NCBI RefSeq assembly: GCF_000002985.6 | Contig: NC_003283.11 | Location: forward strand, 4,650,001 to 4,714,000 | Length of the DNA: 64,000 nt | Origin: Caenorhabditis elegans | Taxonomy: Eukaryota > Nematoda > Chromadorea > Rhabditida > Rhabditidae | Direction: 5' to 3' | Part shown: piece after piece, positions 1-11,900 of the stretch | How the letters are laid out: each line of letters starts with the position of its first letter | How positions within the stretch are numbered: the stretch's first letter is position 1 | Program-made: the position numbers and the translations under genes | Notes under the pieces: generated by a model | Seen by the model: only the letters and a program-made list of their open reading frames with translations | The model's database searches: none | What the model was told of the DNA's origin: nothing

Positions 1-36
1 GCAAGTAGGCAGCCAGGTAAGCAAGTAGGCAGCACA
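1..36. repeat. GTAGGC-type degenerate repeat
   Basis: Short run of AAGTAGGCAGC and CAGGTAAGC units at the left edge, cut by the window boundary. The same motif, or its complement CCTACC/TGCCTAC, recurs near 6.63, 11.88, 28.6, 48.2, 49.9, 55.8, 61.05 and 61.7-62.1 kb. Confidence 0.5.
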
Positions 37-122
37 TAGAAAATCCAAACTAATGAATTTGGGATAAGATTACTGTCAAACAGAACATCCAATATCGTGC
101 TTCAATTTGTTCAAATTTTCAG

Positions 123-399
123 AGGCCCCAGCCTATCCCTCTGCGGTGGATGTGCTCCTCGTCCACGCGTCGCTGCTCCACCATTTGCACCACCACCTCC
201 GCCATCCCCACCACTTCCTCCAAAATGTGAATGTCCACCTCCAACATGCAATTCCTGTGCTCCAGCTCCATCATCTTGTGGGTGTGGAGGCGGAGGAGGA
301 GGAGGCGGATATGCTTCTTATCCACGTGGAGGATACGGTAAAGGAAAGTACGAGGATTCCGAAGAGTATTCCGACGAGGAGACAAGCAAGGAGGATTAG
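123..399 (+). CDS. Last exon of a Cys/Pro/Gly-rich protein (5' part outside window)
   Basis: A strong acceptor (AAATTTTCAG) ends at 122 and the exon runs in one frame to TAG at 397-399. Base 123 completes a codon begun in an upstream exon. The peptide starts with a CGGC motif, then has a run of prolines, a Cys cluster (CECPPPTCNSC), an eight-residue Gly tract and an acidic Ser/Glu/Asp tail. This composition resembles the Cys/Pro/Gly part of nematode secreted cuticle-associated or ground-like proteins, but the family's diagnostic C-terminal domain is absent from this exon, so the assignment stays open. The strongly biased composition and clean splice acceptor are the evidence that it is coding. 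Confidence 0.55.
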
Positions 400-2909
400 T
401 AAAAACTGCAGAAGTGTATGAAAATTTCTTGTAATTAGTTACATAGTTGAACCTCTAAATATTAACACTTGCATAATAACTGTATTTATAAAATATTTAT
501 TTTCGGTAAAACTGGAAGTTTTGAGGCATTAGTGGTTGTTAGCTTGATTTTTCTCACCTCGTCAGTGAAAAAATTATTTAAAACCGCTCCTGTAGTTTTG
601 AAACGTCTAAATATTACAATAAAAAATTGCAAAAAATTTTCGAAATGTTTTTTTCAAAAGTAGTGAAAACTCAAAACTTTCACCTATCATAATTTTGGAA
701 GTTGCTCAAAAAATTTTTTTTCTAGGTCTTTTACATTTTACTGGCATTTTATTTGTACTCATTTGAATTCTCTAGGGCTCAACAAACTTGGCAATTTACC
801 TAAATTTAGACTGCAAATTTTGAAGAATCTAAACATTTTTGGAGCATATTATTCTGGTATTTGATTAAGCCGGACTACCAAATTCCCATTTACGCTACTC
901 CGTCTTCAACGGAGCGCCCGACATTTACAGGACTGCAAACCTGCTAGATGTCGGGCGCTGCAAAGCTACTAGTTTTCAAAAGATTACCCAAACTAGGCAT
1001 ACCTATTGCCTCAAGATTTTCTGTTATTTTTTTGAATTGTAAATTCTTTTTCAATTTGAAAGGAGGATTCGGCAGGCATACGATATATTGGTTTCTCTTT
1101 AACCTTAAAATATCATATTCCTGCCGCATCTCCGTTCTACTGCAATACTTTTAATACCGTATTTCTTCTTGCACCTATTCTTTGCCTTTGATAGCTCGTA
1201 TCTCAGTTGTCGTTTCCTGTATTTAAAAATTGTCAACTAACAAAATATTTGTAATTTCTTTTCTATCGAATTGTAATTGAAAATTTGTCAATATCTTCAA
1301 AATGAAGCGAGATATAACCTTTTAAAGTGAAGTAGTGGGAATTTTTTTAATTTTTAATTTTTTTTTCGTCCTTTTCGTGCTTCAAACAGTTTGAAACTTT
1401 TGCAAATTCCAAAAGATCACTTCCCAACTAATCCAGCTTCTACAAACTGATAATAACCAAAAAACTCCGCGAAATATTTTTTCCCCAAGTCTTCCTCAAC
1501 CTGTTCTCTCAATTTTCCACCTCTCCATACACATTCCTTATCATATCATGTTTGTAATTTTTTTTTATAAATATGCAATTTCTGGGTTTTCACTTGATAA
1601 AATAAAATGCGATACAATCTCTCTTCAGTGGCCGATGGCAAGCACATCGAATTCCGTCAAGGTAAAAGGTTCAGGTTTTGGCGAGTGGCTTCTTGGACGA
1701 TCTAATGAAGGGAGAGGAAATACACACACATACAATTTTACCTGTCTATGTCCTTTATTTCCTCTCTTTTTCTCTTTCTCTTTCTCTTTCTCTCTCTCGC
1801 TTTTCATCACTCAATTCTCTCAACGACCGTTACGTTAAGATGATATGAATCGCGGCAACGGCGGCCGAGCGAGTTTTGAAAGAGGAAGAAGCTGCCGATT
1901 GAGAAAATTTCTATGCCTTCTGTCGCTCCTTATTTTCAATTTAATTCATTTATTCAATTTTACGCGGAATTGAATGAAAATTGAGGGAAAGATTTGGAAA
2001 TAAAATTGTATGTAGAAATGAAAGAAATGATCTTTTCGCTCAAGTACGCTTACATAAAGTCATTTTTCGTTTCAAGAGTGAACTAATCTATATGATTTTT
2101 GCGGATTAGAATATAATCAAACAACAAATTTATATATAAGTGGGGAAAAAGAGAATAACTTAAATATTCTGAAACGAAAAAAATTCCGATTGTATAAATT
2201 TTAATAAATTTTAGTAGGGAAATAGAACCGCTTCTATAGTGCTAAAATGTTCCAATTTCAATTTTAAAATTGTTGGAAAAATTTTAAAATTAATTATTTA
2301 CAGTCAAAAGTTGTGAAAATTGATTTTTCGACTATATTCATTTTGTTTTTTTGAGTCTGCAAAAATTTCTATAATCTACGATTTTTGTATCCTAATTGTA
2401 TTGAAAATATAGGTACAAAAATACAAACAATCTACTTTTATTAAAAGTTCGGCAAAATACCAAAACTTTCACTGAAAATTAATTGATTTTTGTTTAAAAA
2501 ACACACACATTTTTTAAATAATTTTGTAAAAAAAATTTCAAAAAATTTCAACATTTTTTATGGCCGTTTAAAGTTTGGAAAAAATATCATTTTTATCCAA
2601 AGTCTCTAATTTTGACCACTTTGCAGCGAAAACTTGGAAAAGTAATGTTCAAAATATCTAAAAAAAGGTTGAGCCTCTGAAAAATTAGAAATCTAAGAAA
2701 GTAGGAAAGATTACAAAAAAAAAAACGTAACAGTGACTTGTAGACACCTTGAAGACAAAAAGTACAAAGGTGGGCTCCTTGTTGTCAAGGCTGGATGGAA
2801 TTCTTTTTGCCGAACTTTTAAAGTGACCTGAAGCAGAAATTTTCCTTGCTTCTAAAAAAATTGACTATAAAATGCTTTATTTCTATGATCAATTCGAAAT
2901 TGCTAATTC
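400..2909. other. Gene-free stretch
   Basis: AT-rich sequence with no convincing exon on either strand. It holds a GC-rich stem-loop at 914-958, a pyrimidine tract with TTTCTC units near 1765-1800 and several poly-A/T runs. Part of it is downstream of the collagen gene. Confidence 0.5.
914..958. repeat. Stem-loop, 11-bp perfect arms
   Basis: GCGCCCGACAT (914-924) pairs with ATGTCGGGCGC (948-958) across a 23-base loop. This GC-rich hairpin stands out in AT-rich DNA. No function is assigned; it is probably the core of a small inverted-repeat element. Confidence 0.6.
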
Positions 2910-3964
2910 TTAACGTCTGCGACGAGTTCCATCCTCGAAGAAGACTCCTCCATCGATAGCGCAATACTTTGGACAGATTCCCTTTTCTCCGGATCCACCG
3001 CTTTGCCCTGGCTGCCCTGGGGCACCTGGCTGTCCATCGTTTCCTGGCTGTCCATCGCTTCCGCGTTGTCCTGGTTGTCCTGGGCCTCCTGGCTGTCCGT
3101 TGCCTCCTGGGCTTCCAGCTTGTCCTGGTGGTCCACGTGGTCCTGGTTGTCCGTTTGGTCCTGGCTGTCCTGGCTCAGAAGAGCTGGATCCTGGCTGACC
3201 GGCTTGTCCTGGTTGTCCATCTCTTCCTGGCTGTCCTGGGCCTCCTGGGGCTCCCTTTGGTCCTGGTGCTCCTGGTGCTCCGGATCCTCCTCCGACTCCT
3301 GGGGCTCCTGGCTTTCCTGGTGCTCCTGGAGCTCCATCGTGTCCTGGCTCTCCGGCTGGTCCTGGTGGGCATGGTTTGCATGGTGGAACGGTGACTGGAT
3401 CGCATGGTAGTCCGGTTGGCTTTCCTGGGTTTCCGTGGTTTCCGCATGCTCCTGGTCTTCCTGGCTTTCCTGGTCGTCCAGCTGGTCCAGGGGTTCCTGG
3501 TGGTCCTGGAAGGCAGCATCCTTGGCAAGATCCTCCAGAGACACGGGATGGGGCAACCTCAACAGCAGCGTCATCTTCGTACTCAGCATCTCCTCCATAT
3601 CCAGCTTGTCTGGCGAACCGGGTTCCGTTCTTAGCCTTCTGAAAAATGTTTTGATACTTTTTTCAGATTTCAGATCTAAAATTTTGATATCAAATCCTTA
3701 CCTTAATATGAGCCATCTCGGAGAAGATATCAGCAGTGGTGTGTCTGCATTGAGCAAGCTCTTTGTCAACGTGGCTCTTCATGCCCTCAACATAGTTGTG
3801 GAGGAGTGGGAGGGTGAAGCAGATCTGAAATTGTTTTAATTAATATAAGTCTAGAGCCCACAAAAGCTGAAACTTACCCCAAAAACTGCAGCAACCGAAA
3901 GTGTAACTGCCGAGTAGGCAATGAATCGGTAAGCTTTAAGACGAGTTTGCAGTTCCATATCCAT
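2910..3964 (-). CDS. Cuticle collagen (312 aa)
   Basis: Three exons join in frame: 3964-3878, 3824-3702 and 3638-2910 (stop TAA 2912-2910). The N-terminus has a hydrophobic segment (about residues 12-38) followed by a short extracellular stretch with one Cys. Next come an Arg-containing processing region (GTRFARQAGYG) and CQGCC, a Gly-X-Y tract interrupted by Cys-rich linkers (CDPVTVPPCKPC), and a second long Gly-X-Y block rich in Gln-Pro-Gly. The C-terminal domain contains CPKYCAIDGGVFFEDGTRR. This order and the paired Cys flanking the triple-helix blocks are the hallmarks of nematode cuticle collagens, which trimerise and are cross-linked in the extracellular cuticle. Many paralogues exist, so no col number is given. 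The start at 3964 is the first of two nearby Met codons (M-D-M). A TATA-like box lies about 50 bp upstream. Confidence 0.95.
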
Positions 3965-4011
3965 GATGAGGAGACAGGCGGACTGTGACTTTCCAGGCGA
4001 ATCAGCTGTCA

Positions 4012-4019
4012 TATTTATA
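4012..4019 (-). promoter_or_regulatory. TATA-like box of the collagen gene
   Basis: The minus strand reads TATAAATA, about 48 bp upstream of the collagen ATG. The spacing suits a core promoter with a short 5' leader. This is inferred from sequence and position only. Confidence 0.5.
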
Positions 4020-4589
4020 GTCTCGGTGTGATAGTGATATAGTGTTGAGGAAGTGGAGAAGTTCAGGGGTTTCAGCGCGAAAAAAGTTTACCAGAAAAGT
4101 GTAAAATGCTTCCCTTTCTGCCCTTTGTCTATTTACAATTTTGTGTACAATTTCTTCTATTTTTCTCAAACTGTCAAGGTCATTTGCAGGAAGGAAAAAA
4201 AGATGGATGATGAGAATTGATTTCTGTGATGTGATAAATGATAATTTAATTTTTGTTGATTTCTTTGGATCTTATTTTTAAAAAATAATCAACAAAAGAT
4301 ATACATTTAAAAAAAAACAAGAAAAAAAAAGAAACCGTAGCTGCATACTATTATAGGAAGCAAAAATGTAATTTTTGTTTGACTTTTTTTCAGATTTTCA
4401 GCACAGAAAAAAACAGAAGCGGGTATTTTGAAAGTGTTCATTTGGCTTGAAAAATATTTTTGAATTATAAATAAAAATGTATATTGTATGACCTTTTTTC
4501 TTACGTGAAATAACTAAAATGTTCTAGATAAGACAATATTTCAAAAATAAAATCATTTTGAATATCTTGAAAAGTAAACTTATCAAACC

Positions 4590-5105
4590 ATGAATCAGCA
4601 ATTGTTCGACGATGATTTTAGAAGAATGCAAGCAGAACATGCAAGATTCAGTGAAGAAAATGAAAGAAAAATGGTGAGAAATATCAGAAGCTTTTCAACA
4701 ACATAAATTCCAATTTTCCAGAAAGAAATGCAGGCTGACCATGAAAACTTTAGCAGATCTAACAAATTTGGATCTTCGAGTGAAGACATTTCATCTGATA
4801 CAATGCTTTACATAATTCTCATACCTATCGGTGCCTGTATTCTTATTGGAATCATTTCCTTGTGCATTGTATTTGGGTGTCGAATTTATCATCGGAGAAG
4901 ATACATGAGAGCTTATAATGGTGCTGGAGCAGGATATTACAACAATCCAAATGATGCCAAGGTACAAGACAATAATACTGGAGCACCTGTGCAGAATCAG
5001 GAAGACATGGAGAATCAAAAGAATATGGCGCTGGAGCAGCAGCAAAATGCTGAAAATAAAAGTGTTAACGGGAAAGATGATGAGGTTCCAGTTGTGAATG
5101 CATAA
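4590..5105 (+). CDS. Small single-pass membrane protein (155 aa), tandem copy 1
   Basis: Two exons, 4590-4673 and 4722-5105, join in phase 0. The 28-residue N-terminus is charged and rich in Asp, Glu, Arg and Gln. A Ser-rich linker leads to one membrane segment (core MLYIILIPIGACILIGIISL), then a basic stop-transfer motif RIYHRRRY and a hydrophilic Asn/Gln/Glu-rich tail. No signal peptide is evident, so the topology is uncertain; the positive-inside rule puts the C-terminal tail in the cytosol. I do not recognise the family. The next gene is a tandem duplicate that shares the intron position and about 30 bp upstream of the ATG. The minus-strand gene at 25.6-26.1 kb has a similar plan (short first exon, one TM, Gln-rich tail) without clear sequence similarity. 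Confidence 0.85.
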
Positions 5106-5474
5106 TAAATTTTGTGATTTTTTCGATTTATGTTCTAGTTTTTCCTTGGCTAAACGCGCACTATTGAAAAACGTTTTACATCTGGTAAAAAATTAAATAC
5201 CCACTATTTGAATTTCTGAAATGTTTACTGATCTGAATATCATTTTTTGCAAAATCTGTTAAAATTCCATGTGAAAACTCAATAATTTGTTGAAAATCGT
5301 CTGTTCCAAGTTTTCCACCGTGTAAAATTATTTGATAAAATCTCAATTTCATATTTATCATGTGACCTTTTTCAAATTATTTTTTACGTCGAAAAAAAAA
5401 TCAAACTGCCCCAAATCGACAACAATTTGGATGAAATTTCATTTTGAATATCTAGAAAGTAAAATTATCAAACC

Positions 5475-5954
5475 ATGAATCAACAAACGTTCGACGATGA
5501 TTTTAAAAAGATGAAAGCAGAAAATGCACAAAAAATGGTGAGAATTACCGGAATAGTACAGTTTTTATACCAATTTTTCCAGCAACAAAACTTTGGTAGA
5601 TCAAGCAACTCTGGATTTTCAAGCAATACCAGTGAAGACATTTCATCTAATATGCTTTACATAATTCTCATTCCTATTGGTGCATGTGTTCTTATTGGAA
5701 TTATTGCCTTGTGCATTGTATTTGGGTGCCGAATTTATAATCGGAGAAGATACAGGAATGCGTATAATGGTGCTGGAACAGGATAATACAATAATCCAAA
5801 TGAAGCCAAGGTACAGGACAATAATACTGGAGCACCTGTGCAGAATCAGGAAGACATGGAGAATCAAAAGAATATGGTGCAGGAGCAACAGCAAAATGTT
5901 GAAAACAAGAGCGCCAAAGCTAAAGATGATGAGGTTCCTGCTGCGAATGTATAA
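5475..5954 (+). pseudogene. Tandem copy 2 of the small membrane protein, with in-frame stop
   Basis: Exons 5475-5537 and 5583-5954 mirror copy 1, with the same MNQQ.FDDDF start, intron position, TM segment and RRRY motif. After the residues AGTG, TAA at 5784-5786 replaces a Tyr codon (TAT in copy 1). As annotated from sequence it would make an 88-residue protein that keeps the membrane segment. Beyond the stop the frame stays open and closely similar to copy 1 for 55 codons, to TAA at 5952-5954. That argues for a recent nonsense change or a strain-specific allele. The truncated product might still be made and inserted in membrane. The first exon is seven codons shorter than in copy 1. Confidence 0.75.
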
Positions 5955-6157
5955 TAAATTTTGTGATTTTTATTTTTATTTTTTTATATTGACTGAAAAT
6001 GATATATGTGAAGTCCTCATGCCGACTTTAAAAAGCTCACAGGAATTCGCTTTTTTCAAGAAATGGCTCTCGAAATGGACGTTCGGTTTTTTTTCGAATT
6101 TTTTATTTTGCGAGTAGTTTACTAAAGTAAGATATTTTCCCGTCCGTCTTCAAAACC

Positions 6158-7812
6158 TTATCCAACATCTGGAAGTGACGGTGGCGCCCTGCCTCCATTC
6201 AGATCAGCTCGATCCGTAGAAGACACCTGATTTGACCGCAATCTCTGAAACCGGGTCCTCAAAATTGATAGTCGATCAGAAAACATTAGCATCTGAAAAT
6301 TGACTTGTTTTTCAACTTTTCAATAAAAAAAACCCCCATCAAGAGAATGTATCGACTCCCATACGAAAACTGTACTGACGAATTGCCAAATTCGATGGGA
6401 GCTTAACGTACTGAAAAACTAGATATTGTTTTAAAGCTTAGAGCCAGAATACCTGAGCTTAAAAGTGAATGTAGCGTCAATTAAATATAAAGAGTCCTGA
6501 AATACAGTTTGCAAAAATAATCGCATATTTCTTTTTGCTGATACCAGGCTTTCTTAAATATGAAATTTTGAACTTTATTCCAGTTTTTACAAGGAAAAAA
6601 TTAAGGGTCTCTAAAAATGAACTGGGAACAGGTAGGCAGGAGGAAGGCAGGTGTAGGCGACCTTGAAAGTCGGCAGACAAACATTTTTGTGCCTACGCGA
6701 TAAATTTTAATTATGAATTTTTTATAACTGCCATTTTCAGATTTTTTGAATTACTGCTCGTCTTGAAAAATGGGTTCAAAATCACTCACAAAATAAAATC
6801 TTAAAATTTTCGCGAATGTCATCAGATTCAAGACAATAGTTATTGCCAAGAACATAAACGGCATAAAAACAATAAGATCCGAGCCGACTGGAACAATTTT
6901 ACTGTAATTTTGCTCAACATATGTGCAAATGTTCCGATGTTCAAGCGAATAAGGCAACTGTTGGCTGAAAATGTTTAAAATTTCTATAATTTTTTTTGAT
7001 TTTTTTTTTGCTTACAAATCAAATCATAAAGTTTCACCACAGTCGCAACACCCCTTTGAGCATAAAGTAATCCTAGAACTACCTGAAAATTTGAATTGAA
7101 ATTTTTTAATTACAGGGGTCCCTAAAAAAATTAGGCAAAAAAGTTTGGCAAAAAAATACCAAAATTTTAACTGAGAATTTAGAAAAATCACTTTTGGTAT
7201 GTTTTACTAGGACTACTGTAATTTGGTGGTACTGTAGGATTACTGTAGTTTGGTGGTACTGTGAGATTACTGTAGTTTGATGGAAAATTGTGTTTTGAGT
7301 TTTTGATATTGCATAATGTTGCATGGTTACCCATGCGACTTGGTTACTGCACAAAGTATTATATCGTAATGGTGCAAATAATGCAATAAATCGATTCAAT
7401 GCAATTGCAACTGTTTGAAGTTGGTTAACAAGATATGAATTGATGGTGAAGGTGTTAATTACACTTGTAACAATATCGGGATAAACTTTACTAGATCTGT
7501 AAAACTGCATAAAATCTTGCAATCTTTGAACAAACTTACAAAACATATACTGGAAAATATAGAAGTAAAAACTCAAGAACCAGCATAATAATATTATTGA
7601 TTGCTCTAGAAAGACATATCAAATTGAAACTATTTTTATCTTGAGACCCATTGAAATAAATATAGATAACAAAAGTATTGATTACAACTCCAAGTAAGCC
7701 ATTCTGAAGTTACAACTTTCATATTCATATTTTAAATCTAAATTTTAATATTTTCAAGAGCAAAACTTACAAGTAAAATCAAAACTGCAACTACTTTATC
7801 AAACGAATCCAT
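6158..7812 (-). pseudogene. srx-type 7TM chemoreceptor, degenerate
   Basis: All eight exons seen in the neighbouring srx genes can be located: 7812-7771 (MDSFDKVVAVLILL), 7703 onward (TM1-2), TM3 exon from about 7491 (ALNRFIALFAPLRYN), exon 4, an exon for TM5-6 near 6974-6760, a TM7 exon near 6545-6440, IWQFVSTVFVWES near 6400-6350, and the last exon ending at TAA 6160-6158. Several defects separate it from its paralogues. In exon 5 the frame set by exon 4 gives SNSC but soon hits a stop, while TM6 is in another frame. Exons 5 and 6 do not join in phase. The donor after exon 7 reads GATGGGGG instead of GATGGGTAGG, and the next GT leads to a stop. Known family role: odorant or pheromone receptor in sensory neurons; this copy is probably inactive. 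Confidence 0.75.
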
Positions 7813-8953
7813 TGTCAATTTCGGACTTCAATTTAGAATTATTACCATGAAACATACACTCAATAATTATGAATACTGGAAGGTTGTGCAAATTCAAATT
7901 CTATGACTTCGATTTAACCGATTTTGGGTTTTGTAACATGAACAAACAGGTGAAATCGAGTCAAATCACATCGTGTCTGATTTGGAAGGAATTTCGGTCT
8001 ATGGTGCCGAACTTTGTTTAGGTGATATGCTCGGATTTGCGAATATCTATTTTTAAACGTTTTGAACATGAGAAAAAGGCGAACTGTAACATGAGTAAAG
8101 GGCCAACTTGTTTCACTGAAAATAATTCGAGGGAGCAAATATTCAAATAAAAGTTTATTTTAATCTTTTTAACTTTTTAACTAACTTCTTGTCCAAAAAA
8201 TCATGATCTTTGCACAAAAAATTAAATTTAATTAACCAAAAAAAGTGGCGGTCTAATTCTGAAAATCATGTCGTTTTTGCATTAAATGATGCAAAAACGT
8301 ATAGGAAAAATCTATGGCATGGGTGGGCGGCAAACGATTTTCCCGGCAAATCGGTAAACCGACAAACCGGAAAATGGCTGATTTGCCGAATTTGCCGAAA
8401 ATTTTTGGCAAATTGTTGTCTTGCACATTTTTTTTTTGGAAATTTCAAAATTTCAATTTTAAATGACAAAATTGTACACATCTTATGAATGTTCCGACAT
8501 CTATATTGAAAAGTAAGCATATCCTATAAAAATATCTAGAAAAAACGGGAGAAGTTTTCAAAAAAGCAGAGTTTTAAGTGTTTCCGTTTTATAAACAATC
8601 CCTTTAACATTTCCGGCAAATCTGATATCCGGCAAACGACAAATCGGCATTTTGCCGAAAATTAAAATTTCCGGCAAATCGGCAAACCGGCATTTTTCTC
8701 ATTTGCCGAATTTGTCGACAAAAACTACTTTGACTACCTCGACTCTCTGTTCATTGTGTAAATAATAAACAGTAGTAAAAAACTAACAAACAGTCTCTAA
8801 CTATAAATTATTTAGATTTTTAAATTTTTTTCAAAACACGTATATACATATTTTATTTATTTACAAGCATAACACATTGTTCAAAATATTGTACGAGAAT
8901 TATAGAATGGAGAATAATGAGTTTTTTAGATAACAAACAATCACTATATCACT
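7813..8953. other. Intergenic stretch between two srx loci
   Basis: No exon found. The main content is the CGGCAAAT repeat block at 8323-8722; the rest is AT-rich. Confidence 0.5.
8323..8722. repeat. CGGCAAA/TTTGCCG repeat block, copy 1
   Basis: Begins with GGGTGGGCGGCAAAC and ends with TTTGCCGAATTTGTCGACAAA. It contains many alternating CGGCAAATC and TTTGCCG units on both strands, so the single strand can fold extensively. Other blocks lie at 11.82, 32.72, 35.51 and 45.71 kb. The ends share a GGGTGGGCGGCAAA-like edge, suggesting a dispersed non-autonomous element that has expanded internally. Confidence 0.75.
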
Positions 8954-11900
8954 TTAGCCAACTTCCCCCAAAGAGTGTACTTGATTGCCGGATCGAGCTT
9001 CCGAAGGCTTCCCTCCACCAATCGAAATTAACTTTTTGCTAACCATTATTGCTTTCAATGTTGAGAGTCTATTTGAGAATAGTAACATGATCAATCTAAA
9101 TTTAAAAATTTAAATTCAAAAATATATCAATCAAAGCCTACCCATCAAGCAAGTGAACCATTTCCCATACAAGCATTGTGCTGACAAAGAGCCAAATACG
9201 GTGATCGCTGAGAGAGCTGGAAAAAACAAAACAAAAATCTAGTTTTGAAATAAATCACGAAACTGACTTTAATCCGAATGTAAATAACTGATCGATTGCA
9301 AATACAGAATCTTGAAGAACTGTCTGAAAAAACAAGCGAATGTTTTTCCTGATCGACGCCGAATCCTCGTTGCTTCTTTGATTATTCTGAATTAAAAAAA
9401 TATTATTATAAAATCTATGCTAATAGTAAATGCATACACACCTTCCGCAAATAAAATTTTAAAATTTGATAAAAAGTAAGAAGATTAATTACATATAATA
9501 ACACCAAATACCCCACAGAAAATAGGAAAATGAAAAATCCAAAATCATCTACATTATTGGTCGATGTTGATTCACAGCTTGCGTTTTCATATTGTCTTTT
9601 GAATGTTGCAAGGTCCAAATATTGCTGACAGCCCGCTTCTGAAAAATAAAGACACTCAAATTGGCCACTTAAATGACCTAGGCTTACCGTAGACACTGTA
9701 ACTTGACTTCAAACTTCCATAAATTTTTTTCACATAATAAAGGGCCATAATCACCTAAAATTGTTTCAGAGTGTAATTTAAACTTCTAAACACTTGCTCT
9801 TTAAGTGAAACTTATACCGTTACCAATAAATTGTTTGAAATCGAAAAAAAACAAGAAGAAACCAATTAAAACTTACCACCGAGACTTTGACACTGCAAAG
9901 TTTATTATAATGTAATGGTGCATACATTGCAATAAATCGATTAATTGCGATTAATAATGATTGAAATTCATTGTACACATAGATATCGATTGTGGTAATT
10001 GTTAGCGTTTGGTCCAGTGTTGAGCTCATATAGTTGTAAGACCTATGTAAGATCGGGATAATACGAGAGTGGTCTATAGCGGTAAAAAACATACCACCCC
10101 ACGTAAAAAGCATGCCGATTTGGCGCCAAGAGCCGGGCCCACGCGTGTGGCCGCGCGCATGTGGCCTTGTTGTTGAGGGTAAAAACATTTATTTGAAAAA
10201 AAATTATTTATGGAAAACAATTTTTAAAAAATTCTAAAAAAATGTTATTTTAATTAAAAATAAACTTTTAAAAAAATCTTGAAGGGGTAGTTGGTAGAGG
10301 TGGTGGTCGTGCAGATGGTGGCGGTGGAGGAGATAGCAAATCAACGGAGTTGGAATACGCTCTGAAAAAAAAACATTTAAAAGTGTTTTTTTTAATAGAT
10401 AAAACTTACTGTAGAGAATCACTGCGTCTAGACACGCGTAATCCAGCTGCTTTGTTCGCAGGTACGGGATGTCCAAGGGGGAGAACGTCTCGTTCTTTTT
10501 CAGGATGTAATTACCGCGGGCCACACCACGATGCTGCGAGGGATCACAAAGGGAAATTAACGCGAACTGAGTCCCGTTGTCCAAAATATGGAACGTGTAT
10601 TCAGTATCGACGAAAAGGGGTTGTGCGATGTTGGCCTCCAAGCTTCGTATCTCGTTGATGCCAGAGAAATTCCCCCAAACTTGACGAATCGCCCAGTTGC
10701 GGAGAATTTCAGGATACGAGGCGAGGTGATCGAGTTGCTCAAAATTTTGAATATTGAAGAATAAGACGTAGGAGAAATAAGGAAGGGCAACCACCAGTCG
10801 CCCAGAATAAAACACAGAATGACTAGGTGACCGTCAAGAGGCGTATCATCTAACCTTTCCCTTGAGAAAGCTCCACTCATTTTTAGACAGTGCACATGTT
10901 TACACATTCACTTTACAGAAACAATGGCAATTGAATGATGTGCTGTGTATTAAGAAGAGGTCCTTACTATCACTATTTTAATTATTTTCCGTTTTAAACA
11001 CTGGTTATATAAATATTGTTTCAATTTTTGGCATGATCTAGATATGCCTTAGTTAAATTACAAAAAAAGTTACCGTTACAATTAATCATCATTTCGTTTG
11101 AAAATTTAGCAGAAAGTAAAAAGAGCAATCTCCAGTCGCCCAAAACTTGATAGAATGACTAGGTAAATCCTCTACCCCCGGAAAAGATTGCCACTTTTGG
11201 CGATGAAGAAATTATCCGAGAAGCAGTACCAGCTTTGCCTTTTCATGTTCCAGGTTTTCTTTGATTTTTGCTGTGGTTTTGCAATAAATTTTATTGCTTG
11301 AAATTTGGCGTTTAAAAAATTCAAAAGTCATAGATTGCAAGATAGTATGTTATCTGCATTGGCCATCTCAAGCTTGCGGGCGACTGGAGGTTGTCTTTTT
11401 TTATTTTGTGCTAAATTTTCAAACGAAACTATTCTTTATTGTTTAAAAAATAAGTGTTGAATAAACTAATAGTTTATCCAATTAAATTAAAAACAGAATA
11501 GTTTAAGTAGCAATTTATTGAAGAAGAATAATGATACTGACAGCAAGTATAAATATATAAGTATAAAAGTGTAATAAATTTTTTCCTCGAAAAAAAATTA
11601 GAAGTTAAAAAAAAATTTAAAGAATTTTTTTAAAATAAATATTATTTCCCAAATATTTTTTACGCCCTCAACATTTGGTAGGTGAAATCGAAATAAGGGG
11701 TAGGAATAGAACAAGGTCACATGCGCGCGCTCATGGCCACACCCTTGGGGGACACCCTGCGGCTCTGGGCGCCTGTATTCTTTTTACATCTGGCGGTACC
11801 TTTTTAAGGTCTATAGCAGGGGTGTGCGGCAAATCTCAAAATTTGCCGAGTTCGGCAAATTCGGCAAATCTTTTACCTCAATTTTTCCGTCCTACATACC

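Noticed and set aside
1548-1838. 96-codon plus-strand frame
   Set aside because: Its end is a pyrimidine tract giving FSFSFSLSLF, and the rest lacks domain or splice support.
2969-3528. Open frames on the plus strand and in other minus frames across 2.9-3.6 kb
   Set aside because: They are shadows of the collagen Gly-X-Y codons, shown by the periodic SWLS/VLV and QEDQ patterns.
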